From: an uncultured Campylobacter sp.
GTDB lineage: Bacteria > Campylobacterota > Campylobacteria > Campylobacterales > Campylobacteraceae
Assembly: GCF_947255105.1 (NCBI RefSeq)
Contig: NZ_CAMYFP010000001.1
Span: forward strand, 1 to 64,000
DNA: 64,000 bases
Direction: 5' to 3'
The notes below the pieces were generated by a model, which was given only the letters and a program-made list of their open reading frames with translations, had not been told where the DNA came from and searched no databases. How positions within the stretch are numbered: the first letter of the stretch is position 1; each line of letters opens with the position of its first letter. Below, piece by piece: positions 24,816 through 34,026 of the stretch. Made by a program: the position numbers and the translations under genes.

Positions 24816-24822
24816 TATCGCC

Positions 24823-25032
24823 ATGGAAGCTCTAAAAAATATTTTTAATTTTTACTACACTGGCTTTAAAGATATGAAACTTGGCAAAACCCTTTGGTTG
24901 ATTGTCTTTGTAAAGCTTTTTATTATGATTTTTATACTTAAATTTCTAATCTTTAACAAGACTATTTATAGCGAGTTTCAAACTGATGAAGATAGAGTTA
25001 ATTTTATATATCAAAATTTAAAAAAGGATTGA
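24823..25032 (+). CDS. DUF4492 family small membrane protein
   Basis: A 69-residue protein with one membrane helix (about residues 24-46, LWLIVFVKLFIMIFILKFLIF) flanked by basic residues and followed by a polar tail. The sequence around NFYYTGFKDMKLGKTLW matches the DUF4492 family, found beside cydAB in many Campylobacterota and Bacteroidota. It precedes cydA by 4 bases. It probably helps assembly or stability of the bd oxidase, by analogy with other small Cyd-linked proteins; this is inference from position. Confidence 0.75.
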   Translation: MEALKNIFNFYYTGFKDMKLGKTLWLIVFVKLFIMIFILKFLIFNKTIYSEFQTDEDRVNFIYQNLKKD

Positions 25033-25036
25033 AAAG

Positions 25037-26545
25037 ATGGACGATCTTTTAACACTTGATTGGTCAAGAGCGCAATTTGCACTAACAGCCATATATCACT
25101 TTTTATTTGTTCCACTAACTTTGGGTCTCTCTTTTATGATAGCTTTTATGGAGACTATCTATGTAAAGACAGGCAATCCTGAGTGGAAAAAAATAACTAA
25201 ATTTTGGCTTAGGCTTTTTGCCATAAACTTTGCCATTGGCGTTGCAACTGGACTTATAATGGAGTTTGAGTTTGGAACAAACTGGGCGAACTATTCGTGG
25301 TTTGTTGGAGATATCTTTGGAGCACCTTTGGCGATTGAGGGACTTTTTGCCTTTTTCCTAGAGGCTACATTTTTTGCTGTTATGTTTTTTGGTTGGGATA
25401 GAGTTAGTAAAAAATTTCATCTTTTCTCAACTTGGATGGTAGCACTTGGCTCAAATTTAAGTGCTTTTTGGATACTTGTTGCAAATGGCTGGATGCAACA
25501 CCCAGTTGGCACAGTTTTCAACCACGAAACTCTTCGAAATGAGATGGTAAATTTCGCCCAGGTTGCACTCTCACCTGTTGCAATAAGCAAGTTTTTACAC
25601 ACAGTTAGTGGCGGATATATCACTTCGGCTCTCTTTGTTTTGGGAATCTCAGCCTACTTTATGCTTAAAAAAAGAGATTTTCAAATGGCTAAAAAAAGCT
25701 TTATCATAGCTGCAAGTTTTGGGCTTTTAAGCTCAATCTTTGTTCTATTTAGCGGCGATGAAAGCGCCTATCAAGTAGCACAAAAACAGCCAATGAAACT
25801 AGCTGCGATGGAGGGACTTTATAAGGGCGAAGTAAATGCCGGAGTTGTTGCTATGGGGATTTTAACACCAGGCAAAAAACCAGGCGATGATAAAGAGCCT
25901 TTTATAGTGCAGTTTCAAGCGCCCTATTTGCTAGGACTTATGGCAACAAGAGGGATAAATAACTTTACTCCAGGCATCGATGACTTAGTCTATGGCAATG
26001 AGAAGTTTGGTATCCCATCAACTAAGAGCAGAATGGAGAGCGGCGAGGCAGCGCTAAATGCACTTCAAGGTATCAAATCCACTCAAGATAGAGATGAGAT
26101 TGCCTATTATAGGTCGATTTTAGATAAAAATATGCAAAACTTTGGCTATGGATATTTAGAAAAACCAGAAGATATTGTTCCGCCTGTTGCGCTTACCTTT
26201 TATAGCTTTCACCTAATGGTCGCACTTGGCTCTTATTTTATATTGCTATTTTTTGTGACACTCTATCTAACTATGGCAAACAATATCGAAAAATACAAAA
26301 AAATTCTTTGGGCATGCGTCTTTAGCATACCACTTGGATATGTTGCGTGTGAAGCAGGTTGGGTAGTGGCAGAAGTTGGGCGACAACCTTGGGCAATACA
26401 AGATCTAATGCCTGTTGGAGTTGCAGTTACAAATTTGGCAAGCTTTAATGTTTGGCTCTCTTTTTGGCTTTTTGCACTTTTATTTACAATTTTGTTTATA
26501 GCTGAGATTAAAATCATGCTTAAACAGATCAAGATAGGATTTTGA
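25037..26545 (+). CDS. cydA: cytochrome bd-type quinol oxidase subunit I
   Basis: A 502-residue heme-bearing subunit of the bd oxidase, which reduces O2 with electrons from quinol without proton pumping. Features: SRAQFALTAIYHFLFVPLTLG with the first heme His (residue 19), EFGTNWANYSWFVGDIFGAPL, the second His region NGWMQHPVG, the Q-loop region following GDESAYQVAQKQPMKLAAMEG, and GRQPWAIQDLMPVG near residue 450. The Q loop is of intermediate size with an insert GKKPGDDKEPFIV. The Campylobacter homologue is cyanide-insensitive (CioA). In an operon with DUF4492, cydB and a small membrane protein. Confidence 0.95.
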   Translation: MDDLLTLDWSRAQFALTAIYHFLFVPLTLGLSFMIAFMETIYVKTGNPEWKKITKFWLRLFAINFAIGVATGLIMEFEFGTNWANYSWFVGDIFGAPLAIEGLFAFFLEATFFAVMFFGWDRVSKKFHLFSTWMVALGSNLSAFWILVANGWMQHPVGTVFNHETLRNEMVNFAQVALSPVAISKFLHTVSGGYITSALFVLGISAYFMLKKRDFQMAKKSFIIAASFGLLSSIFVLFSGDESAYQVAQKQPMKLAAMEGLYKGEVNAGVVAMGILTPGKKPGDDKEPFIVQFQAPYLLGLMATRGINNFTPGIDDLVYGNEKFGIPSTKSRMESGEAALNALQGIKSTQDRDEIAYYRSILDKNMQNFGYGYLEKPEDIVPPVALTFYSFHLMVALGSYFILLFFVTLYLTMANNIEKYKKILWACVFSIPLGYVACEAGWVVAEVGRQPWAIQDLMPVGVAVTNLASFNVWLSFWLFALLFTILFIAEIKIMLKQIKIGF

Positions 26546-26546
26546 G

Positions 26547-27641
26547 ATGTATGAGTTTTTACAAATTTATTGGTGGATTGTAGTTTCGCTAATTGGGGGG
26601 CTTTTTGTCTTTATGATGTTTGTTCAAGGCGGACAAACTTTGGTTAAAAAAGTTGCAAAAAATGAGCAAGAAAGAGATCTCTTTTTAAACTCAGTTGGAC
26701 TAAAATGGGAGCTTACTTTTACAACTTTGGTTATGTTTGGCGGAGCTTGCTTTGCCGCTTTTCCACTCTTTTATGCAACTAGTTTTGGCGGAGCTTACTG
26801 GGTTTGGCTTGGAATACTTTTTTGTTTTATTGTCCAAGCAGTTGCGTATGAGTATAGAAAAAAACCAAAAAACTTTTTAGGACAAAAAACTTATGAAAAT
26901 TTCCTTTATATAAATGGCTCTTTGGGAGTTATTTTGATAGGTGTTGCGGTATCTACCTTTTTTAGTGGAAGTAGCTTTGTTTTGGATGGTAGCAATTTTG
27001 TCGCTTGGCAGAGCAAGTTTAGAGGACTTGAGGCTTTGAAAGATCCATTTAACTATCTTCTTGCAATCGCTCTTTTTTTCCAAGCAAGAGTTGGTGGAGC
27101 AATCTATCTTATAAACAATATAAACGATGAAAAGATAAGATCAAATTTAAGGTCAAATTTAAAAATTGACGCCTTAATTTTCGTGCTATTTTTGGTAGCT
27201 TTTTTGGTAGCTCTTGTCCTAAAAGATGGCTATTTTGTAGACGAAAATGGCATTGTAAGTCTAGTGAAATTTAAATATGGACTAAATTACTTAAAGATGC
27301 CAATTGTTTTGATTATGCTCTTAATTGGGCTAATTCTGGCTCTCTTTGGACTTTACAAAGCTATCTTTACAACCAGCATAAAGGGAATTTTTCCATACGG
27401 AGCTGGTGTTGTTTTGGTTGTGATGAGCGTGTTTTTGGTAGCTGGACTAAACTCCACAGCCTTTTATCCATCACACTTTGACTTGCAAAGCTCACTTACC
27501 ATAAAAAATGCAAGTTCAAGCCCATATACACTCAAAGTTATGGCTGTAGTTTCACTTTGGGCGCCAGTTTTACTAGGTTATATTGCCTATGTTTGGCGAC
27601 TTATGGATGCTAAAAAACTCACAAAAGATGAGATAGAATAA
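26547..27641 (+). CDS. cydB: cytochrome bd-type quinol oxidase subunit II
   Basis: A 364-residue membrane subunit without heme that pairs with CydA. About nine hydrophobic helices; the N-terminal YWWIVVSLIGGLFVFMMFVQGGQ and WELTFTTLVMFGGACFAAFPLFYA segments are typical of CydB. It starts one base after the cydA stop. Its tail is rich in Lys and Glu (DAKKLTKDEIE). A small single-helix gene follows after 10 bases. Confidence 0.93.
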   Translation: MYEFLQIYWWIVVSLIGGLFVFMMFVQGGQTLVKKVAKNEQERDLFLNSVGLKWELTFTTLVMFGGACFAAFPLFYATSFGGAYWVWLGILFCFIVQAVAYEYRKKPKNFLGQKTYENFLYINGSLGVILIGVAVSTFFSGSSFVLDGSNFVAWQSKFRGLEALKDPFNYLLAIALFFQARVGGAIYLINNINDEKIRSNLRSNLKIDALIFVLFLVAFLVALVLKDGYFVDENGIVSLVKFKYGLNYLKMPIVLIMLLIGLILALFGLYKAIFTTSIKGIFPYGAGVVLVVMSVFLVAGLNSTAFYPSHFDLQSSLTIKNASSSPYTLKVMAVVSLWAPVLLGYIAYVWRLMDAKKLTKDEIE

Positions 27642-27651
27642 GGAAAATAAA

Positions 27652-27771
27652 ATGATAAAGTCAATTGTATTTATAATTTTTTGGTTTGTTTTGATCTATG
27701 CAAGTTATAAATTTGTGCTACTCAATATTAAGCAAGTTGAAAAAAACGAAGAGAGATATTTTAAAAAATAG
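27652..27771 (+). CDS. 39-residue single-helix membrane protein at cydAB
   Basis: A short ORF with AAGGA seven bases before the ATG and 10 bases after cydB. It encodes one membrane helix (MIKSIVFIIFWFVLIYASYK) followed by a basic and acidic tail ending NEERYFKK. In E. coli a comparable small subunit, CydX, is encoded downstream of cydB and stabilises the oxidase hemes. Size, topology and place fit a CydX-like role, but the sequence is not obviously homologous to CydX. Confidence 0.65.
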   Translation: MIKSIVFIIFWFVLIYASYKFVLLNIKQVEKNEERYFKK

Positions 27772-27800
27772 TCAAATTTAGGGTTTAATTAGGGTTAGAT

Positions 27801-28487
27801 GTGATAAAACTTGAAGATGTAAGGATAGAAAGCGGTTGGAAAGAGCAGCTAAAAGAGCAGTTTTTATCTCCATATTTTGACAATATCAAAAAAGAGTTAC
27901 TCATAGCTCTTAGAAAAGAGGAGGTCTATCCGCCACCTAACCTCATCTTTAACGCCTTTAACCTTACACCATTTTCCAAAGTAAAAGTTGTCATACTTGG
28001 GCAAGATCCCTATCACAAAAGGGGGCAAGCTATGGGACTTAGCTTCTCTGTTCCAAGAGATGTTAAGATCCCGCCTAGCCTTAAAAATATCTATAGCGAG
28101 ATTCAAAGCGACTTAAATATCAAAGAGCCAAATAGCGGCGATCTTAGCTACTGGGCAAAACAGGGAGTTTTACTTTTGAATGCCACTCTTACAGTTGGCG
28201 CAAACTGCCCAAATTCTCACTCAAACTTTGGTTGGCAAAGATTTAGCGATAGTGTGATACAAACTATAAGCCAAAAGAAAAAAAATGTTGTCTTTATGCT
28301 TTGGGGCAATTTTGCAAAACAAAAAGCGCCGCTCATCGATAAAAACTCTCATCTTATACTAACAGCCGCTCATCCAAGCCCACTTGCAAGAGGGGAGTTT
28401 TTTGGCTGTAGGCACTTTAGTAGATGTAACGACTACCTCATAAAACACAACATCACTCCAATAGATTGGGATCTTTCCAATGGCTAA
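27801..28487 (+). CDS. ung: uracil-DNA glycosylase
   Basis: A 228-residue family 1 UDG that removes uracil from DNA. Motif A with the catalytic Asp is GQDPYHKRGQAMGLSFSV near residue 67; the second motif with the catalytic His is HPSPLARGEFFGCRHF near residue 193; LLNATLTVGANCPNSH sits between. Start is GTG at 27801, preceded by AGGG; an ATG at 27799 is out of frame and runs straight into TGA. It overlaps rarA by 8 bases, forming a DNA repair operon. Confidence 0.95.
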   Translation: MIKLEDVRIESGWKEQLKEQFLSPYFDNIKKELLIALRKEEVYPPPNLIFNAFNLTPFSKVKVVILGQDPYHKRGQAMGLSFSVPRDVKIPPSLKNIYSEIQSDLNIKEPNSGDLSYWAKQGVLLLNATLTVGANCPNSHSNFGWQRFSDSVIQTISQKKKNVVFMLWGNFAKQKAPLIDKNSHLILTAAHPSPLARGEFFGCRHFSRCNDYLIKHNITPIDWDLSNG

Positions 28488-29664
28488 GATGAATTTTGCT
28501 TTAAAATATCGACCTAAAAACTTGGATGAAATTTGCTCTCAAGATGAGATAGTGGGGATTTTTAAAAACTTCATCAAATCCAACCAAATACCGCACTCTA
28601 TCTTTTTTGGCGGCGCAGGAACTGGCAAAACTAGCTTTGCAAGAGCACTTGCAAATGAGCTTGAAACACTGTTTTTTGAGTTTGATGGTGCAAATTTAAA
28701 GATAGATGAGGTTAGAAAGGTCATACCAAAAGGAGCACTCTTAAAGCCACTTATCTTTATAGATGAAATTCATCGCCTCTCAAAAACACAGCAAGAGACA
28801 CTTCTTTTACCCATGGAGAACTATGACGCCATTTTTATCGGAGCAAGCACCGCCAATCCATTGTTTGCACTAACTCAAGCCATAAGAAGTAGATGTTGTG
28901 TTTTTGAGTTTAAACCTATAAAAAACTTTGAAAATATCCTAAAAAGAGTAAGAGAAGATGAGGATTTTACCATCGATGATGAGGCAAAAGAGTATCTTTT
29001 TGTAAGTAGCGGCGGCGATGCAAGAGCTATGCTAAATTTACTTGAGTTTGCCCTACTTCAAAGCAGAAATTTAACTCTTGAGATCTTAAAAAAGATAAGA
29101 GCCTATCCACTTGGGCAAGGTGTTAGCTCATCAGATACACACTACAACCTAGCAAGTGCTTTGATAAAAAGTCTAAGAGGAAGCGATGTTGATGCAGCAC
29201 TTTACTATCTAGCAAGACTTATAGAGGCAGCAGAGAGCCCTGAGTTTATCGCTAGAAGATTTGTCATCTTTGCAAGTGAAGATATAGGCAATGCCAACCC
29301 AAACGCACTAAATTTAGCAGTTAGCACGATGAGTGGCGTAAAAAATATCGGCTATCCAGAAGCTAGAATTATACTTGCACAGTGCGCCGTCTATCTTGCC
29401 TCAAGTCCCAAGTCAAACAGCAGCTACAAGGCGATAAACAAAGCCTTAGAATATGTAAGATCTACACCACCTCTAGCCATACCAAGATATCTCATAAACA
29501 ACGATATAAAGATAAAAGAGTATCTCTATCCGCACGATTTTGGTGGTTGGGTGGAGCAAAAATATCTAGAAAAAGAGTTAAATTTCTATAGTAGCAATGA
29601 GATTGGTTTTGAAAAAAGGCTAAGTGAGTGGCTAAAAATGATAAAACAAAAAGATGAAATTTAA
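28480..29664 (+). CDS. rarA: replication-associated recombination protein RarA
   Basis: A 394-residue AAA+ ATPase of the RarA/MgsA/Mgs1 family, acting at stalled forks. Walker A GGAGTGKTSFA is at residues 45-55, Walker B FIDEIHRLSK near 92, sensor region GASTANPLF near 120, then the C-terminal tetramerisation domain (HYNLASALIKSLRGSDVDAALYYLARL, EDIGNANPNAL, FGGWVEQKYL). Slightly shorter than the E. coli protein (447). The start overlaps ung by 8 bases; a second in-frame ATG lies three codons later. Its end overlaps the radical SAM gene by 11 bases. Confidence 0.93.
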   Translation: MAKMNFALKYRPKNLDEICSQDEIVGIFKNFIKSNQIPHSIFFGGAGTGKTSFARALANELETLFFEFDGANLKIDEVRKVIPKGALLKPLIFIDEIHRLSKTQQETLLLPMENYDAIFIGASTANPLFALTQAIRSRCCVFEFKPIKNFENILKRVREDEDFTIDDEAKEYLFVSSGGDARAMLNLLEFALLQSRNLTLEILKKIRAYPLGQGVSSSDTHYNLASALIKSLRGSDVDAALYYLARLIEAAESPEFIARRFVIFASEDIGNANPNALNLAVSTMSGVKNIGYPEARIILAQCAVYLASSPKSNSSYKAINKALEYVRSTPPLAIPRYLINNDIKIKEYLYPHDFGGWVEQKYLEKELNFYSSNEIGFEKRLSEWLKMIKQKDEI

Positions 29665-30502
29665 AAAGGTCTATATCGAACTAAGCGATATTTGCGGGCT
29701 TGGCTGCTCGTTTTGTCCCATACTAAAAAATAAAAGAGGGATAATGAGCGTGGAGAACTTTAGAAAAACTCTCAAAGAGTTTGAAAACAGAGCCGACATC
29801 ATAGCTCTTCACATCTTGGGCGATCCTTTGATACTTTCAAATTTAAAGAGCTATTTAGAGGTTGCAAAGGAGCAAAATAGCAACATTGAGATCACTACAA
29901 GTGGAGTTTTTTTAGACGCTTCGCGAGCGGATCTGTTGCTCTCATATCAAAACATCAAGCAAATTAACATCTCTCTTGCTAGTTTTTTTCATCAAAAAAA
30001 AGTTGCTTTTAAGCAATATCTCTCAAACATCTTCTATCTTTGCGACCAATTTAGCGGCGATGGCTTTATAAATTTAAGACTTTGGAACCTAGATAGCGAG
30101 CTAAAACCGCTAAATGACAACTCAAAGTTTTATGAAGCACTGGGACTGCACTTTGGTTTAAATATCGATAAAAAAGCCCAAAAAACAAGGCTAAAAAGAC
30201 ATATTTTACTAACTCAAGGAAAAACTTTTGAGTGGCCAACTATCAAGGGAGATGGCGAAGCTAGTGGGCGATGTTACGGGCTAGAGAAGCAAATAGGCGT
30301 GCTAAGTAGTGGCGTTGTTGTGCCTTGCTGTATGGACGCGGGTGGAGTTATAGAGCTTGGAAATATCTTTCAAAGCTCGCTTGATGAAATTTATCACTCC
30401 AAAAGAGCAACTCTCATAAGAGAGGGATTTAAGAAAAATCTTTCAGTAGAGCCACTTTGCAAAAACTGCACCTTTAAATTTGCCCGTGTGAAGCAAATTT
30501 GA
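29654..30502 (+). CDS. radical SAM protein with SPASM-like C-terminus
   Basis: A 282-residue radical SAM enzyme. The 4Fe-4S motif CGLGCSFC (CxxxCxxC) is at residues 14-21, followed by HILGDPLIL (GDP in place of GGE) and the beta-barrel repeats. The C-terminal part has VVPCCMDAGGVIELGNIF and CKNC near residue 271, which resemble the twitch/SPASM cluster-binding regions of peptide-modifying enzymes. No peptide substrate or partner gene is recognisable nearby; the gene simply overlaps rarA by 11 bases. It is common in Campylobacter with unknown substrate. Confidence 0.8.
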   Translation: MKFKKVYIELSDICGLGCSFCPILKNKRGIMSVENFRKTLKEFENRADIIALHILGDPLILSNLKSYLEVAKEQNSNIEITTSGVFLDASRADLLLSYQNIKQINISLASFFHQKKVAFKQYLSNIFYLCDQFSGDGFINLRLWNLDSELKPLNDNSKFYEALGLHFGLNIDKKAQKTRLKRHILLTQGKTFEWPTIKGDGEASGRCYGLEKQIGVLSSGVVVPCCMDAGGVIELGNIFQSSLDEIYHSKRATLIREGFKKNLSVEPLCKNCTFKFARVKQI

Positions 30503-30518
30503 GCCTTTAGTTTGCTTT

Positions 30519-31508
30519 TTAACTATCCAAATTTGCCCATAAATTTCTATCAAGTGCTAAGACATTAACAATACCAAAAAGTGCGTTTAAATCATCTAAA
30601 ATAACTTTTGCTGGGTCTTGTTTTACAATGGGCTTGTTGATATCAGCCTCAAAACTATCAAAGCCTTTGTTTATGGCGATATAAATTTTAGTTTTTATAA
30701 AGCTAATGTTAATTTCACAATTAAAAATCTTTTGCAAATTTAAAACTCGCTCCATAAATGCGGGAGTTAAAAGATAAAATGCGTTTTGAATATCATCGCT
30801 AAAGACTTTGAATTTTTCGTTAAATTTGGGATTGTCAAGGGTTATTAGACTAAGCCCTTTTTTATCTCTTGGAGCGTGATGGGACATGATAAAGGTGTTT
30901 GACTTGATGTTTTTGTTAAAATCAGCGATAAACAAAATGCCTGTAAAAAGGTGAGTTTTATCTCTTTCATAGCGGTAAGAAAAGTAATTTATCAAAAAAC
31001 GAATTGCCCAAAGACGTAAATCTATTTCATTATCAGTCTCTTTTTTATCTTCTAAAACCAAATCACTAAAACTAAAGCTAACACCATTAATCTCACCCGT
31101 TATCATATCATTGCCTCTTTGGTGGCTAAAAGGTTCAAAAAGTCCGCTTCTGATGATATCTGTAGCGTTTATATAGGCGTTCATTTTATAATTTATGCCT
31201 TTGTATTTGAGGTAGGGCAAAAGGTATTTTTCTTTATATAAATTTCTAAAAACTCTTGCTCTTTTATCAACTAAATTTAGATACTCTCTTCTAAATCCAT
31301 AAATTAAAAATATTAAAAATGAGATAATTATAAACAACTTAGTTATGAAATTTAGCCTTGTAAGGTCTAAAAACTGAACTAAAACTATCAAAAATGCAAA
31401 AAATAAAACAAAAAATACCTTTAAAAATGCATAAATTTGAAGTGCCAAAAAGTTAGAAACTGCCTTTCTTCGCTCCATTTCTAACTCATGCAGAGTTATT
31501 GTTTTCAC
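30519..31508 (-). CDS. DUF3137 domain protein (third paralogue)
   Basis: A 329-residue membrane protein that starts at GTG with AGGAT before it. Two membrane helices lie at about residues 20-75, followed by a soluble domain. The motif FSDDIQNAFYLLTPAFMERV near residue 235 is the DUF3137 signature, as is INKGFDSFEADI near 284. It is 23 bases overlapped with the upstream paralogue and ends the lemA operon. DUF3137 genes often sit beside lemA; no biochemical function is known to me. Confidence 0.8.
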   Translation of the reverse strand: MKTITLHELEMERRKAVSNFLALQIYAFLKVFFVLFFAFLIVLVQFLDLTRLNFITKLFIIISFLIFLIYGFRREYLNLVDKRARVFRNLYKEKYLLPYLKYKGINYKMNAYINATDIIRSGLFEPFSHQRGNDMITGEINGVSFSFSDLVLEDKKETDNEIDLRLWAIRFLINYFSYRYERDKTHLFTGILFIADFNKNIKSNTFIMSHHAPRDKKGLSLITLDNPKFNEKFKVFSDDIQNAFYLLTPAFMERVLNLQKIFNCEINISFIKTKIYIAINKGFDSFEADINKPIVKQDPAKVILDDLNALFGIVNVLALDRNLWANLDS

Positions 31509-32460
31509 TATTTATCCTTAAAATTTCAACTATTTTTAGAATCTTTTCAATATCTTTTATGATGTTTTTGGCTGGATTTTGAGTGATTAAACTTTTTGTA
31601 ATATCTGGTTCAAAGCTATTAATCCCAGTTTCAATTGCAATATAAATAGTGCCTTTTAAAAAACTGATGTTAATATCTGTTTTAAAATGGTTGTAAAGCT
31701 CTAAAACTCGCTCCATAAATGCTGGCGTTAAGATATAAAATGCATTTTGTATATCATCACTAAAAACTTTGAATTTCTCATTGAATAAAACATTATCAAC
31801 TTTAATTTCTTTTAAATTTCCTTTTGGAGCTCCAAAACTCATTATAAAGGTGCTTGAATCAATAAATTTATTAAAATCAGCCTTAAAAAATATCCCTTTA
31901 AAAATAATATCAGTTCTCTTTCGACTGCGATATGCTGGAATTAAAGTTTCTGCTAAAAATGAATAGCTATCTTTCTCTTGTTTTAAATTTTTTAAAACAA
32001 TATCACCAAAATAAAACTTAACGCCGTTACCATTTTTTATACTTTTTATCTCGCCGCTTACTGTATCATCGCCATTTTCATAGTCAAATTCTCTAAAAAG
32101 TCTTGAACGAATCAAATCAACAGTCTCAACTCCATAATAAGGCTTATAAACAAAGCCTTTGTTCTCTAAATATGGTTTTAAAAAATAGTTTTTAAACTCT
32201 TTATTAAAATCTTTTGATTTATCTGCTCTTAGCTCTTTTGAAGTAGAAAAAAGTAGTTTTATAGATAAAATTATTAAAATAAAAAGAAAAATTTTATCTT
32301 TATAGTTTGAATTTATAAAATATTGTCTATAAAATATCAGTATTAATACCAAAAATAAAATTATAAAAACAAATGACAAAAAAGAGTTTATAAACGAGGA
32401 ATTATTTAAAAATTGGCGTTTTTTTTCCAACTCTAAAAGTGTTTTATACTTATATTCCAT
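31486..32460 (-). CDS. DUF3137 domain protein (second paralogue)
   Basis: A 324-residue protein with the same plan as its neighbours: two N-terminal membrane helices (about residues 22-75, separated by NSNYKDK), then a soluble domain with the signature FSDDIQNAFYILTPAFMERV and a C-terminal ETGINSFEPDI. It is closer to the 30519 paralogue (identical in most of the signature) than to the 32450 one, so the pair probably arose by a local duplication. DNA is very AT-rich. It overlaps both neighbours (23 and 11 bases). Confidence 0.8.
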   Translation of the reverse strand: MEYKYKTLLELEKKRQFLNNSSFINSFLSFVFIILFLVLILIFYRQYFINSNYKDKIFLFILIILSIKLLFSTSKELRADKSKDFNKEFKNYFLKPYLENKGFVYKPYYGVETVDLIRSRLFREFDYENGDDTVSGEIKSIKNGNGVKFYFGDIVLKNLKQEKDSYSFLAETLIPAYRSRKRTDIIFKGIFFKADFNKFIDSSTFIMSFGAPKGNLKEIKVDNVLFNEKFKVFSDDIQNAFYILTPAFMERVLELYNHFKTDINISFLKGTIYIAIETGINSFEPDITKSLITQNPAKNIIKDIEKILKIVEILRINSENNNSA

Positions 32461-33349
32461 AGTTTTTCCAAATTTTATTATTTAAATTCAGTTCTCCAAC
32501 TAAATTTAAAATTTCTAAAATATCTTTTTCATAAATTTCTAAAATTGAATTTTCACCAATTAAAGAGTTATGAAGTTTTGGCTCAAAACTATCATAATTA
32601 AACTCCAAATAAATATAAATTTTACTATCCAAAAAGGCAAAATTAAGCTCTTTTTTAAAATAATTTTTGATTTTTAAAACTCTTTCCATAAAATTTGGTG
32701 TTAAAATATATCTTGCATTTATTTGATCATTTGTAAATGTTTTAAAGCTTTTTTCGAACTCCACATCATCCATATATGCTCTATTACCAAATCTTTTTAA
32801 AAAAGCAATTTTATTTGATAAGACATAGGTTTTGGAAGTAAAAGTTTTATTAAAATCGGCTATAAAAAATATCCCTTTAAATATAGTTTCATAGCGAACT
32901 TTTTGATTTCCTTTTTCATCATAGGTTATGATCTCTTCTTGTAAAAACAGATCGCTTAATTTTATATTTACACCTTTAAATTTACCCTCTATCAAGTCAT
33001 TTCCACCATAAAAATCAGCAATTTTATAAATATTTGGATAGTAAAACTCTTTTTTATCTATAAATTTATTTGGAAAATAATCTAAATTTGGGCTAATTTT
33101 TGTGATAATTTCTCTTAAGAGTTTGTTTTTAAACTCATAATTAAAATTTTTTACAGCAAAATTTCTATATGTTTGATAGATAAAAACGGCACAAAAGCTA
33201 GGAATAAAAAGTGAAGTTAAAAAATTATCTGATGAAAAATAGAGATAGACAAAAGCTAAAATAGCCAAACCACTTAAAAACAAAAGTACCATTTTAAGGT
33301 GGCTTAAAATGGCTAATCTCTTGTTTTCAAGGTTTTTTATATCATTCAT
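32450..33349 (-). CDS. DUF3137 domain protein (first paralogue)
   Basis: A 299-residue protein with two N-terminal membrane helices (about residues 19-61) and a soluble DUF3137 domain carrying TNDQINARYILTPNFMERVL near residue 210 and FNYDSFEPKLHNSL near 261. It is more divergent than the two downstream copies. The coding DNA is strongly AT-rich (about one fifth GC in a sampled line). It starts 3 bases after lemA, so LemA and the three paralogues are one transcript. Confidence 0.8.
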   Translation of the reverse strand: MNDIKNLENKRLAILSHLKMVLLFLSGLAILAFVYLYFSSDNFLTSLFIPSFCAVFIYQTYRNFAVKNFNYEFKNKLLREIITKISPNLDYFPNKFIDKKEFYYPNIYKIADFYGGNDLIEGKFKGVNIKLSDLFLQEEIITYDEKGNQKVRYETIFKGIFFIADFNKTFTSKTYVLSNKIAFLKRFGNRAYMDDVEFEKSFKTFTNDQINARYILTPNFMERVLKIKNYFKKELNFAFLDSKIYIYLEFNYDSFEPKLHNSLIGENSILEIYEKDILEILNLVGELNLNNKIWKNYGI

Positions 33350-33352
33350 TTA

Positions 33353-33916
33353 CTATTTTTTGAAAAGCTCACTAACATTTGGACTTGCTTTTTCATCTTT
33401 TTCAATTTCAAAAAACGCATCTTTTTCAAATTTAAAGAAATTTGCAATTATATTACTTGGAAACATCTCAATTGTATTGTTATAAACCATTACACTTGAG
33501 TTGTATGCTCTTCTTGCAGCTGAAATTTGCTCTTCAATCTCAGTTAAAGTAGCTTGTAAATGCATAACATTTTCATTTGCTTTTAAATCTGGATAGGCTT
33601 CAATCGCAACTTGAATATTTCCTAAAAGTTTTGAAATTTGGGAATTTAAATCAAAAGTTTCTTTGTTGTTGTTTGAATTTATAGCCCTACTTCTAAGTTC
33701 AGTAACCTTAGTTAAGACCTCTTTTTCATGTGTTAAATACTCTTTTACAGTTGAAACTAAATTTGGAATTAAATCATATCTTTTTTTAAGCTGAGTAAAT
33801 ACACCTGCGCGGATATTTTTAACTTGATTTCTTTTGGCTATCAAGTCGTTATAAACACTAATTAACCAAAAAAGTAAAACAACTAAAATCGCTACAAATA
33901 TCAAAGTTCCATTCAT
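33353..33916 (-). CDS. lemA: LemA family protein
   Basis: A 187-residue LemA protein: one N-terminal membrane helix (TLIFVAILVVLLFWLISVYN) followed by a long helical bundle. The family core is clear in YNDLIAKRNQVKNIRAGVFTQLKKRYDLIPNLV (residues 22-55), LLGNIQVAIEAYPDLKANENV and YNSSVMVYNNTIEMFPSNIIA. The N-terminus is typically outside and the helical domain faces the periplasm or cytoplasm depending on the study. Function is not established in general; here it heads an operon with three DUF3137 genes. Confidence 0.92.
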   Translation of the reverse strand: MNGTLIFVAILVVLLFWLISVYNDLIAKRNQVKNIRAGVFTQLKKRYDLIPNLVSTVKEYLTHEKEVLTKVTELRSRAINSNNNKETFDLNSQISKLLGNIQVAIEAYPDLKANENVMHLQATLTEIEEQISAARRAYNSSVMVYNNTIEMFPSNIIANFFKFEKDAFFEIEKDEKASPNVSELFKK

Positions 33917-34026
33917 TATAAATCCTTTGTAAAATTTGGTCTATTTTACAAAAAATTCACTTTATTACATATAAAAATATAACAAACTTAGCCCACTGTT
34001 TTGGACTAAGTTTTAAAAAACTAAAT

